From contig JAQFVV010000185.1 of assembly GCA_028023455.1 (NCBI GenBank), forward strand, positions 1,253,239 through 1,317,238: DNA of 64,000 bases, written 5' to 3'. This stretch comes from Epiperipatus broadwayi (Eukaryota > Onychophora > Udeonychophora > Euonychophora > Peripatidae). Below the pieces are notes generated by a model. It had not been told where the DNA came from, ran no database searches, and worked only from the letters and a program-made list of their open reading frames with translations. The position numbers were made by a program, and so were the translations under genes. Positions 13,188 through 24,703 of this stretch are shown in pieces. Positions within the stretch are counted from its first letter, which is position 1. Each line of letters starts with the position of its first letter.

Positions 13188-13550
13188 GTTGGCCAACTCG
13201 GAAACAAAACCCATGAATCTCGTGCATCTCCCTGACCACCGTGCCTAAGGAGGTGTTTACTTATGTCGCATCAGAGGCGTTATTCCGTAGATTGTATTGT
13301 GGAACCGATAAACTATGTTCGAACTCAGTATTACCGGTGGCTTCGCTACTCGATGGTGCTGCTGTTCTGTGTGGTGGTCGAATTCTGCAATATGTTAACG
13401 AGATACACGTGTTTTGACTGTTACATAGTTAAATTTTTTTTTAGCGTTTGGCGCTTTCCAACGTGAGGCTTCGAGAATAAAACCCATAGATACCCTGAGC
13501 AAAAATAACACAGATAAATTTCTTTAGCGTTCGTTGCCGAGTTGGCTAAT
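13188..13550. repeat. Imperfect 18-bp inverted repeats flanking about 330 bp
   Basis: GTTGGCCAACTCGGAAAC (13188-13205) is the near reverse complement of GTTGCCGAGTTGGCTAAT (13533-13550), with a perfect 10-bp core GCCAACTCGG. The interior is GC-richer and contains an open frame of 67 codons (13263-13466) without known motifs. This could be a small MITE or part of the gypsy leader. The right repeat resembles a tRNA A box, but no cloverleaf follows. Confidence 0.4.
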
Positions 13551-14017
13551 TATTTTATATATATACGATTTTGTTTTGATAAAAATAATGAAAAAAAAAA
13601 TAAATCGAGTGAAATAATGTGGGTCGAGTGAGTGAAAGGATGGCAGGCATAATAACAAATTTAAGGAAAGCAGGGATGTGTGTGTAATTTAAGAAGGAAC
13701 GATATACTCGGATCTAATGAAATATCTTTTATATATATATGTCGAGAAAAATATATTTATATAGTAATAATAATAATCAGTAGCTAAATGAGACAGCAGA
13801 AGCGTATTATGTTTAACAATAAAATTTACTTAAGGTAAAAATATATATATCATAGACAGCAGTGGCTTATACGCGTTACTAATAATTAGTTAAAATATAT
13901 ATGTTAAGTATATTAGGGCAGCAATGTAGAATAGAGATAGGGCAATGAAAGAGTATTATAGGGCCAAGATACCGGTGGTGGATAGTTAAATGCTACTAGT
14001 GAAAAATAAATAAATAA

Positions 14018-14332
14018 ATGGATAAGAAAATCGAGGAAATAATCAGACAGAGTATGCAAGAAATGATAGCAAAAGAAGATAGAATAACCCAAGTCGATAA
14101 AGAGGGGGAAAATATAAGGACAAAGGAGGTTAGACCTCAAAGCTATTTAGGAAAGATTATTCAGATAAAAATCTTTAGAGGAGGGACAGGAGAAAATCCT
14201 CAAGCCCACTTAGAGAGCTTACAAAGTTTCTTTCAAGTGCATAAGGCAGAAGCAGGTGAACAGATAGCTATTGCCAGTTACCATACAGGGCTATGCCAAA
14301 GACTGGTGGGATCTGGTGAAATGGAAACCTAA
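14018..14332 (+). pseudogene. gag: Ty3/gypsy gag, N-terminal part (frameshifted)
   Basis: This frame encodes a charged N-terminus (MDKKIEEIIRQSMQEM) and then FRGGTGENPQAHLESLQSFF, which resembles the start of a retrotransposon Gag capsid region (F-x-G-x2-x-ENPxxHLxxL). Capsid homology moves to another frame around 14285-14300, where WWDLVKW continues at 14271-15407, so a one-base change there breaks gag. The ATG at 14018 follows short AT repeats and is the first in frame. The segment is GC-richer than the DNA on either side, as expected of a later arrival. No Cys-His zinc knuckle is visible. Gag would form the intracellular particle. Confidence 0.7.
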
Positions 14333-15407
14333 AACGATAGAGAAGTACACAGATGCATTAATGAAACAATATTGGAGCAACAAGCATCAAATTGATATAT
14401 ACAACACGCTCTGTCATGAAAAATACGGAGCAGTACCCCGAGAAACGCATGCTCAGTTTTTCCTCCGCCAAGCAAACCGATTTAAATCTCTCACGACGTT
14501 CGCATTGGCAGATAGACAGATCATTGGAACAATTCAACAAAATATGCCAGTAACTACTCAAAAGCTGATGATCATAAGTGGTATCAAAGACATGGAAGAG
14601 ATGGGAGAATTTCTTGCGGTTTTAGACGACAGCCATTGGTCTGAAAGTCTAGTAGGTCACGAATGGAAGCAGGAGACCAGACAACAGCAATCAGCGACTA
14701 CTAGCAATCATAATGAGAAAGACAGAAACCAAATGGCAACTCGATCAAGCAGGACGTCAGTAAAAGATTACCAGTACCAGCATTCATCTTGCCAGCAGCT
14801 GAAAGTAGTGGAGATGACTAACCTAACGTCGGTCATCCAGGAAGAGGATCCCACTTGGGGACTTCAGATTGGCCCTTGTCCAATGATTAATACAAGAATC
14901 GGGGCCTCAGTTGCACAAATTCTTCTTGACACAGGTAGCCAGATTTCCTGTGTTTCTAGAGAGTGGTTAACAAATTACGAAAAACATGGACTCATACCCA
15001 GGCTTCCCGCTCGCCCAATCCAAATGAAGCTGGCTGATGGGAGGACGACCAGAACTGAAAACTATCAAGTCTGGTTGGAAATATCAATAGGAGAAGCCAC
15101 TGCAGGACACACCTTCTTAGTGATCAGAGGACTAATTCAGGACGTGATAATTGGGTCCGACTTCTTAACCCAACATGAATGTATCCTGGACTATAAAAAA
15201 AAGATACTAACTTTCCAGCAAGAGCAGGTTAGTTTTGATACAAATAAACAAACTGAAGAAATCCAATTAAGATGTCTGGAGGCCATTCCTGATGAGGATA
15301 TCCAAGAAAAAATTATGGGATCATCATTAGACAAGGTAAAGGACCAATTCCAGTTACAAAAATTACTTACGGAAAATCGTACCATATTTTCTCAGGTCCC
15401 AGGCTAA
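14271..15407 (+). pseudogene. gag-pro: Ty3/gypsy gag C-part and aspartic protease
   Basis: An open stretch of 378 codons. Residues 7-125 continue the Gag capsid (AKDWWDLVKW, then KYGAVPRETHAQFFLRQANR). Residues about 130-190 are polar and low-complexity with no zinc knuckle. The retropepsin-like protease follows, with its catalytic signature LLDTGSQ (Asp at residue 220, codon 14928-14930) and IIGSDFLTQH near residue 294. The C-terminus leads into the RT linker and stops at TAA 15405-15407. The RT continues in the same frame beyond it, so a single in-frame stop separates protease from RT. In an intact element the protease would process the Gag-Pol polyprotein. The first ATG lies inside gag and is not a real start. 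Confidence 0.85.
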
Positions 15408-15911
15408 ATTAGTGATTACGTCCATCGGATAAGAGTAAAAGAAGAGACGCATTTCCAGACCCGCACATACCCTATCCCATTTCAGTATCAAGAAGAAGTG
15501 AATGCTCAAATTAAGCAGATGATTGACTGGGGTGTAATTGAAAAGGAGTCATCACCCTATAATAATCCGTTAGTCGTAGTCAAAAAGAAAGATGGAACCA
15601 TACGATTGTGTCTCGATGCTAGGACATTAAACAACATTACTATACCTGAGCGGGACATCCCACCACCCATCCAAGAAACATTCATCAAGTTGACTGCTAA
15701 GAATATTTTCTCCACCCTTGACCTAACTGCCAGTTACTGGCAAATGGCTCTCCACCCCCAGGATCAAAAATATACCGCGTTCAGATACAATGGGCAAACC
15801 CACATGTTTAAGAGAGTACCGTTTGGGTTGATAAATAGCGGGGCTGGCCTCATAAGGTGTTTGGACCAAGTATTGTCAGAAAGTTTAAAAAAAAATTGGT
15901 ATGTTATGTAG
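15408..15911 (+). pseudogene. pol: Ty3/gypsy reverse transcriptase, fingers/palm
   Basis: Same frame as the preceding protease piece after its TAA; an ATG-started part spans 15498-15911. Visible are the RT entry block (YPIPFQYQEEVNAQIKQM), KKDGTIRLCLDARTLNN, FSTLDLTASYWQM (motif A catalytic Asp) and FKRVPFGLINSGAG (motif B). The frame then fails in the A9 run near 15888-15896, and motif C continues in another frame at 15857-16378. The homopolymer makes a sequencing or polishing error a real alternative to a true mutation. Composition and conservation suggest a fairly recent insertion. Confidence 0.85.
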
Positions 15912-16378
15912 ACGATGTAGTCGTTGCGTCTAGAGACATTGCAGAACATCTGGAGGATTTAAAACAATTTTTCGATGAATGCACCCAGAAAAATATAACT
16001 GTTAATTTTAAAAAAAGTTTTTTCGCATTGAGGGAAATTTCCTTTTTAGGCCATATTGTAAATGGTCAAGGAATTAGGGCTCACCCTGACAAGGTCGCAG
16101 CTATTGAAAATTTCCCTAGGCCCATGAACCGAAAACAAGTTCGATCATTTCTGGGCCTTTGCAATTACTATCACAAGTTTTACCCCCATTTTGCCAAAGA
16201 TACATCATCACTAGTGGAATTGATAAGACCTCACCACCAATGGGAATGGACAAAGACCCATGAAGAAGACTTCAGTCGAGTAAAGAGAAGATTTTTAGAG
16301 ACTGTGATGTTACACTACCCAGATTTTACCCGTCCCTTTTATTTGCAGACTGATAGTAGTCACAAAATATGTAAATGA
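15857..16378 (+). pseudogene. pol: Ty3/gypsy RT C-part with YVDD, cut at RNase H
   Basis: A 173-codon frame carrying the RT catalytic box CYVDDVVVAS (YVDD at residues 17-20), FLGHIVNGQGIRAHPDKVAA, QVRSFLGLCNYYHKFYPHFA (connection region) and the start of RNase H (FYLQTDSS, first catalytic Asp). It ends within a few codons. Base composition drops sharply at about 16375, so the rest of RNase H, integrase and the 3' LTR were deleted or replaced. The usable part begins around residue 14, after the A-run frameshift. With its break points the element cannot mobilise. Confidence 0.85.
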
Positions 16379-17953
16379 TATTTTAAGAAGAAATAAGTTT
16401 TGTCATAATGACTAAGTAGAAATGGAATTAGTTATTGAAGTAAATATATTTTAAACAAGAAGTTAAATAATAGAGTTAAAGAGTATAAAACTCATATGTT
16501 TAAAGTATATATAATTAAATCTTATAAAAGATTAATTTGTATTAAGGTAGTGATCATGAAAGTGATTAATCTTAAAAGATGAAGTTAATCATTTTAAAAG
16601 AGAAATATATAGATTTGCTGAATAATAATCTATAAGATTGCTAATGAAGTTAGCAATAAGTTATAAATAAAATATATAGAGTAATTTAAAATATAGTATT
16701 AACTATAATAATATGTATTTTTAGTAGTTTATGTAAAGGTGTATTTAAGAGAATTTAAATACTTGATATTTGTAGAAATGTTAGGGAAATGAAAGTAACC
16801 TAATTAAGAGATAAGTAAAGAGAAGTGAAACTTAATTTATGAAGTAAAGAAGTCATTGTAGTTTATTTAAAAGTGTTTCCTTAGTGAAATTTGAGATGAT
16901 ATTTCAATGCTTTATGAAACTCTGTGATAAAGTAATGTGTTATAATATTTAAATGATAAGAAAGATAAAATTGATAAATTTGGAGTAAAGATGTTAAAGA
17001 TGAAGGTTAAATTTAAAATTTTATCCGAAGGAGGGGAATATGTGCCCTTTTATATGGGTCACCATTTAAGTTTTGTGCTAATCTAGTGGAAAATTTTAAA
17101 TTTAAGAAGTATTTTAAAGATGTGATGTTGACTTTGCTTGTGGTAATGTTACCATAAGTTTAATTAAAGCAATCTATGAGTATTTGGTGTGTGAATTGTG
17201 TTGATCTTGAGAAGATATTTAAATGATGATGATTATGATGTAATACTGCATTAATAAATTTAATAACAAATGTTTAAAGCTAAAGTATTTAAAAGACAAG
17301 TTAAAATTAGACAAAAATATTTATTTAGTTTTGAATATATGTTAAAAGTGAATAAAAATATTTTAAATTATAAGTACTTAAAATTGAGATTAATATTTGA
17401 TTTTAATCATATCAAATAATTATTTTAAAATCTATTATAATATCTTATTTATTTATAAAAATAAATATTTATTTTAAAAAAGCAATTGTTAAGTTTATTT
17501 TTAGACAAGCGTTCTTGTATTATAGAGAACAGATGTTATACACACACGCGTGGAAGTTGTCTAATAAAGTTGCAATTATTATTTTACAAAATCATGTTGT
17601 AAAATTTATAAATAATACGTGAGTTATCACGAGATAAAAAGTAAAGATATTAATGTAAAATATTAAATTTGATTTTAAAAATATTGTCTTAAAAATGTGA
17701 CGTATTTAAAAAGATTTAATTTATTTTAAAATGATCTTATAAAAGTTAAGATTTAAATTAAGTGAGAAATAATATTTCAAAAGAATGTTTAATAGATTTA
17801 AATAAACGATAAATATTGTTTTGAAAGAATTTGATAAAATATCAAATATTAAATAAGTCATTATTTTATTTTTAATAGTGAATTGATAAATATGTAAATA
17901 AGCAAAAAGTTTGATTGTTTAATCGAACCAATCAGATGTGGAGTCTCTTCCAC
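16379..17953. other. Very AT-rich DNA with a polypurine-tract-like site
   Basis: No coding signal. GAAGGAGGGGAA (17027-17038) followed by TATGTGCCC looks like a retroelement polypurine tract at the start of a 3' LTR, but nothing downstream matches 12438-12868. This may mark a different element. The abrupt composition change at about 16375 suggests a junction. Confidence 0.35.
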
Positions 17954-17998
17954 TATAAAAGCTAGATTCAATTGTTGAGGGGGGCTCTCTACAATAAA
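17954..17998 (+). promoter_or_regulatory. LTR-like core promoter and poly(A) signal
   Basis: TATAAAAG (17954-17961) is followed by a GC-richer G-run (17978-17984) and AATAAA (17993-17998). Such a compact TATA plus polyadenylation pair is typical of LTRs. No gene follows, and the second LTR copy was not found. Confidence 0.35.
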
Positions 17999-20559
17999 CT
18001 TCTAAGTCGTTTGTGCTATTAAAAAATAGCTGAGTAAATTTATAAACGCTCTTAAAATCAGTTGTAAAGTTATAAGAGTGTTATTGAATAATTTATAATA
18101 TTTTAAGGTAATGAATATGCAGGAGTAACTTAATAATTCTCTATCATCTTCTCAATATCGAAACTCAATTTACGTACAAATAATCAATGGAAACCTCACA
18201 CATCGGAGAAATATATCAGAAACTTTATGTTAGAAAAGTAACAGACGCTGGATTAGAACATAAAACTACAAGATGGAGAAAAGTAGTATTTTGGACTATA
18301 AATAGTTTTCAAAAGTTAAATTACTATTGTCTATTATTAATAGATATTTTAAAAGAATATATAAATATTTCTGTAAAAGAAAATATTTTGACAAATTATA
18401 GAAGTAATATATATCTTGAGGAAAGATATAAGAAGCAGTAGTAATTTTAAATAAATACTTGCCTTGTTAAGTCTTTATGCTAAAAGACTAAATATTGACG
18501 TTTTAAAAGGCAAATAGACTATAAATATGATTATTTAAAATCACAATATAATAAAATTGCTATATCGAAGTAATCTAAACGCTGGACGTTAGAGATGGAA
18601 AAATTAATTCTTACCGGAATATGGTATTTACAAATGCGCAAGTAATCCAGGGATATCCAAATCAAGTTAAACTAAGCCAAGCCAAACTAAGTTAATTTAA
18701 AATAATTTAAGGATAATTTTATAAATTATAACTTAGTTTTGAAATAATAACTTTTTGAATAATATTCTATGAAGAACTGGATCCAAAGAATTTATAAACT
18801 ATTTTAGTTTTATTTTGTTTATTTGTGGGAACTTATTTTTTTAAAAAAATAAACGTTATCATTTTTATTATAAACTTTCAAGAAAACACGTGATACAACG
18901 GAACAGGAAATAGTGTTTTATTGACTTTATACGGAGGATATTTGTTAGAACTTTTATGGTAGGAAAAATCAACGATGGAATATGTAATGTGAATTTATTT
19001 TATTTATTTAACATAAAATTTAAATATTATTAAACTCTTAAAAAGTAGGTTAGGTACATTTATTAAATAGTAACTTTAAAATAATATAATAATTAATTAC
19101 ATAAACTTATTTTTATAATTAATATAACACGAATATTCTAATGAATGTTTATGAGTGAAAATGTGAATGATTTTTTATTTTATGAAGCTGCAAATTCCGA
19201 AGAATACTGGATAGCAGAATGGACAATATTATTATTATGGTAAAAAATATTGTATAATGATTTTTAATGAATTTAATATGTTTTTCTTTAGATCAACTGA
19301 ATATTATGTTGTTGTAGAATGAATGGATTAATATATTTTGAAAACACATACATTATATTGACATCAAACTTTATTAAAATATGCATAATTTTTAATTTAT
19401 AATATAAACATGACATAACATTACGTAAAAGTTTGAGAAATAATTATATGATTCTTTCGTAAATAATTTTGATATTTTTATTTATGCTTAGTATTAAAAT
19501 GATGTTTATTATTTATCTAAGTAATTATTTTATTTTTGCAATTTAGAAAAGGATTTTAAAAGTCTATATTTTTGTGTATTTTGTTTATTGAATAAGCTAA
19601 GTTACGTTATGAGTAGAAGCCTATATTTAGATTGAAAAGTTTACTAATTATAGACAATATAGTATGAGTAATTTGGATAATGAATATTTTATTTGAAGTT
19701 GATATTTGTTTTCCGGAAAATGTTTTAAATAAGTTTAGAATATGTTTTATAGATAGAAATTTATTAGAAAGGTTAGTAAAGCACATAGGGTAAAATAATG
19801 ATTTTACACAGAAAGGAATCATAAAATTTATCTAATGTAATGTTTTATGAATTTGAAATTGATAAATGATTTAAATATTAATGTTTGAATAATACAAATA
19901 TAGAATGCATATTTTATAAAATGTATAACAGGAATTACATTAAGTAAAGTATAAGTACAGTCAATTATTTGTTTACATTACAAAGACATCTTAATTTTAT
20001 ATAAAGTTATTAGGCAATGCTAATAACAAAGTGAATACATGATAATACATTATAAATGATATTTAATTAATGTAGTTATTTAATAGGTAGAGTTACATTA
20101 TCTACACATACTACATAGATAATCTTGACATGTATTATTATTTGTAATAATTAAAGATTACTACTATTTATTTTTCAAATCTAAGTTTTAAGAAAAACAC
20201 ACTGTAATAATATTAATATAGCATTTGAAGCAATGTGTAATTGCTTATTAAGTACATAAGTTAATAACAGTGTAAGCCTCTTATATTTGTATTCCTATTT
20301 TTATTTTATTTGTTGTCATAAGTTATAAACTGTAAATAGTGTAAATAAATTTTATTTGAAGTTATTGTAAATAAATTTGTTAATTTGTTTTAAAAGTGTG
20401 TCAAGTTTCATTATTTTCACCTCAGCATTTTGACATCAGATGATTTGAATTAAACATAATATTTGCATAAAATTGAATTTATTATTATTACTTAGAATTG
20501 AATACCATATTTGCTTAACATTATTTTATAAGAATTGATTGACATGAACATAAATATTA
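17999..20559. other. AT-rich DNA without recognisable gene
   Basis: The frame at 18187-18441 (+; 84 codons, starting METSHIGEIYQK) has no known motif and loses any coding character after about 40 codons. The rest is AT-rich and could be the upstream part of the repeat ending at 21276. Confidence 0.4.
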
Positions 20560-21273
20560 CAATGGTCATAAGATGATTATAATGCACATTATAAGAATAC
20601 AATATTGTTTATTGCCACAGATTATGAAGTATAAGATTTTGATCTATTCCAAAATTAAGATACCATATGAAATAAAAGATATACATATGATTGTTTATTT
20701 ATTTAGTGATTAATTATATCATAGAAATAGATGAGATTAAATTACATTCTAAGATTAGTATTATTATTATTATTTAAATAAGTTAGGTGTATTTAAGTTT
20801 GATATAAAATCCCACATCATACTTATTTACATGAGTTATTATTATTTTAAAACAGCTTAGAAGAACCTGAGATTATTTAATTATATTTTAAATTAAAAGT
20901 TAGGAATTATTTTAGTATTATTAAAGATAATTTATTTCATTTAAAAGCCATAAGAATGCTATAGATGTAGTGGTAAAGTGATAGGGTAGTGATAGTATTC
21001 TTATGCCATTGAGACAGTATCTTGGGAGATATTGACTCAGTGTAAATCTGCTTATTACTTTGTAACTTTACTTCACAGTCTCATAATTTTATAAATACTT
21101 ATTTAATTAATATAATCTAGAACTATATTGATTTTGATGATTGATAATAAATTTAATTAAGATATGATAATATAAAAATATATTAAAGATAGATATGCAA
21201 ATTTTAATGAAGCATAATAATGTAACTGAGCTAGTTGTATTTTAAACTATTTTATATATCAAGAAGTAAGGGT

Positions 21274-21276
<3 letters not shown>
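20560..21276 (+). repeat. Copy 2 of the long AT-rich repeat (partner at 7218-7950)
   Basis: Collinear with the reverse complement of 7218-7950 over roughly 700 bases, including TTCTTATGCCATTGAG at 20998-21013 and the TGAGCTAG block at 21225-21232. It ends GGGTACA directly before a (TA)n tract. The GGTACA-AT ending is shared with other AT-tract-bounded repeats in this window (48858, 58014). Confidence 0.6.

Positions 21277-21321
<45 letters not shown>
21277..21321. repeat. (TA)n microsatellite
   Basis: About 22 uninterrupted TA units next to the end of the repeat at 20560-21276. Confidence 0.95.
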
Positions 21322-21327
<6 letters not shown>

Positions 21328-21399
21328 CAAATTGATGTCTGTATTTCTTCAAAATGTTATACATAAATTTATAAATAAATATTTGAAAATACAGTACTT

Positions 21400-21720
21400 A
21401 ATAGTTTATAAAAAATATATTTATAACCACCACTTAAAAGCGTTTTTAACTAACTTGTAGCTTTGTCAACAATCACTTTTAAAAAATGTCAGCATTCTCA
21501 TAATTCCACTATGTCAATTTTTCCTTACTTTTATGATCTTAACACTTGCTGCTTGCCTATTTATTAAATCTTGCTTATATTTATAAATTAACTTTGCCTC
21601 TTTAATTTTTTTTAATATTATTTTTTTCAGTTTCCAATATTTTTACTTTGTTATAATTAAAATCAAATGTATATACATATGATTTATTATGGTCATAAAA
21701 AACAGAAGATGATAAAGTAT
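21400..21720 (-). mobile_element. PLE 3'-end fragment, inverted partner
   Basis: The reverse complement matches 21960-22283 almost throughout, including the FYDHNK-coding block and the GCTACAAGTTAGTT block (reverse complement at about 21452-21465). It is therefore a 5'-truncated copy of the same PLE, lying head-to-head with the plus-strand copy. The matching arms are about 300 bp, separated by about 240 bp. Confidence 0.7.
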
Positions 21721-22283
21721 CATTATTTTTAAAATTTTGTCTCGCATTTTATGCACCACATACATTAAATAAATTAATAAACAATTCAAAAGACAAAACT
21801 CTATTGATAAATAAAAATTGTATTATTTACAAATGGACATGTAGGTGTGGCAATAAATATATAGGTGCATTGAGATGCACATTGGAAAAAAAGACAAAAG
21901 AACACATATTATTATTTAAAAGGGTTCAAAATACAAGACAGAATTTTAAAAATAATGATAGTTTATCACCTTCTGTTTTTTATGACCATAATAAATCATG
22001 TTTATATGGTTTTGATTTTAATTATAACAATGTAAAAATATTGGAAAGTGAAAGAAATAATAATAAAAGGAAAATTAAAGAGGCAATGTTAATTATAAAT
22101 ATAAGGAAGATTTAATTAATATGCAAGCAGCAAACATTAAGAACACAGAAGTATGGGAAGATTGACATCATGGAATTATGGGAAAGCTGAAATTTTATTA
22201 AAGTGATAGTTGATAAAGCTACAAGTTAGTTGAAAGTGCTTCTAATTGACAGTTATATATATATTTTTATAAACTATATGCAT
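21721..22283 (+). mobile_element. PLE 3' fragment with GIY-YIG endonuclease ORF
   Basis: The open frame 21804-22115 (103 codons) encodes a GIY-YIG core: CIIYKWTCRCGNKYIG (residues 6-21, with the CxC pair and YIG), then CTLEKKTKEHI, FYDHNKSC (His region) and the ESERNNNKRKIKEAM helix typical of PLE endonuclease ends. RT sequence is absent, so the copy is 5'-truncated. The same subfamily occurs at 49640-50425 (-), which shares the WxCRCGxxYIG and CTLEKK blocks. The usual GIY reads IIY here. The 3' UTR (22116-22283) is duplicated in inverse orientation at 21400-21720. Confidence 0.75.
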
Positions 22284-24703
22284 AAATCTGACATGTACAT
22301 ATAAAAAACATATAATAGAAACATTTAGATGTATGAATACTAAAAGTCTTAAGTTAATGTAAAGTTTACCTATTAAAATCAGTTTTTTTCACAATAGAGT
22401 TTAGTTAACCATTTTAAAAAATAATCCATTTAAAAACAAAAAATGTCAAACACATCTCACTTAAGAGGATATTTCACACTTTAAGTCATTGAATGATTTA
22501 TTGTAAATATATATACATAAAAAATAATCCCAATGCTTAATGCTGAACTGAAATAAATATCCAAAAATTCATGACCCATCATGAATAGAAATTTCATCAG
22601 TGCCCATTGTAAAATAAATAAATTTATATAAAATTCTGTATTACAAAATAGCCTACCCCCATATAGTACCTCTAAAGAAATAAAAAAAACTAATATATTT
22701 TTATATTTATTTTCCAAAAAGTTGTGCTGAAATTATTAGCCAAGTGTGATACTTTAATATTTGCTTCTTCATATACATAAGAAATATACACATTAATATC
22801 TAGCAGAAATACATTTATATATATATTGTATTAGTTAGAAATCGTGTATGCCTTTTCCATTTATAAAATGGTACAATATATCTGTATACATGAGGAGCAT
22901 GAAATGACATGTGCATTTTGAAATGGAAAATCGATAATACCTGAGGTAAAATACAAATGAGTATTACTTTACTAAATTATTAGAGTAAAGAAATTTGATT
23001 TCAAATGAAATCAAAATCTTCTTTTATTAAACTATTTATACTTAGACTCCAATTTTTATTTGTCCGGTAAACTTTTGTTTTGCTTTTCTCATACCTTGAA
23101 AAGATTGTACTAATTTGACAACCCTTAGTGCCACCTTCAACATAATAAAAGAAACGAAAAAGATAAATATTTTTTTTCCCTATCTGCCGTGAGAGTATGC
23201 ATAAAAAATCTTGGACATACATTTTTATTTCGATAAAGAAAAACTGGGTGAAAAGTATATTATAATTAAACTCCGTGATATAATTTACCAATGACTAGCT
23301 CAAATATATTTCCCTATTACAGTTACTTTGGATAAGTATTTTTATAACCTTCTATGCCCATGGTATAGCAGATATCACAAATAGGTGATTGCATATTTTT
23401 ATTATTTTTCTTTATTCTTCAATAAATTAAATGATAAACAAATAAAGTATGAGATAATATAGTTTATTTAAGTAAACTTTTTTCACCATATATATATTTA
23501 AACATTATAATATTGAGTCATAAATAAATTATATGGCTTTTTATTTTAATTATACGTATCTATTATATAATTATACAAAAATATTTAAATCCTTATATTC
23601 AAGCTCTAAATTTAGATTAAAATGAACAAAGAAACAAAAAAATCTATTTTCTAACTTATACGTAAGTTAACTTATTTGCCATAAAATAAAAAATGGTCAA
23701 AGATGGATGCCAATGGGTGTGGTCAATACTCCCCTATCCCTGCACAAAGTAATGAATGTTTCATTTTATAAATTCTCCAAAATAATGAAATAAGTTATAG
23801 ACAGATCTAACCCTTGAACTTTACCCATTATCTCACATAAAATCTTAAGATTATATGCACCTTTACATATGGGCACATAAAGTAATAATTTACATATATA
23901 TTATTTTTTTATATAAAAAATATAAAAAATGTATAAGCTGGCTAAATAGGTCACTACACATGGGCTGAGGACACCATGATTAAAATGAAATAAGACATAA
24001 AGGTAAAATGAAAGAAGAGAACAGAAAATAATCTAATATTTAATGGATTTGAGTGAGATCTATGTATGTAAAATTGCCACTGGATCACAGAGCAGAGATA
24101 TTTAACAAAATAACAATTGGCAGAACAAACAACAATAAACAAAATGCTAGACAAATTTAACAGTTAACAAATCAATATTTATTACCAATATATTTACAAC
24201 TATTTAACAACATATGATACAATTAAATGGTAGGATTTAAAAACCAAAGTTATTTTTAAATGACATGGTTTAAATATCATTTAAATTTTAAATAAAATAG
24301 TAATGGATTTTACACTGTTGGTTCAATTTAGCAGTTTTACTAAATTTTAATTTTAGCACAATTAATGATTTCTGAAGTTTACACAGATATGACAATTTAT
24401 TCCGGTGTACAGACACATATCTGAATATATTCTCATTAACAAACAAAAAGCCCAGGTAGTATTTTAATTAAATATGATCACCCATGTAGGCTATTACAGA
24501 ATTAAAACCATATGAGTGTATTTAATCCAATCATGAAAAAAGCACATAAAGAGCAGAAATAAATACTTTTATGAATAATTCATATTAGAAACAAAAAATA
24601 CATAAATCGTCATGGGAAGAACGATCTCCCAACTCAATGATAACATGTAATTCTGATTAGTTCAATCAATAATCAGAAGAAATCATGGTGGTCAAAACAT
24701 TTA
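22284..24703. other. AT-rich DNA without recognisable gene
   Basis: No coding motif, RNA gene or repeat partner seen. The frames at 22481-22717 (-), 23001-23291 (-) and 23954-24154 (-) have only hydrophobic or Lys/Asn-rich content of the kind expected by chance in AT-rich DNA. Confidence 0.45.

Noticed and set aside
13533-13550. tRNA A-box-like word suggesting a tRNA or SINE
   Set aside because: No properly spaced B box or cloverleaf could be found downstream.
14018-16378. Endogenous retrovirus with envelope
   Set aside because: Only gag, protease and RT are visible; no integrase or env-like frame follows, so a Ty3/gypsy retrotransposon fragment is the sufficient explanation.
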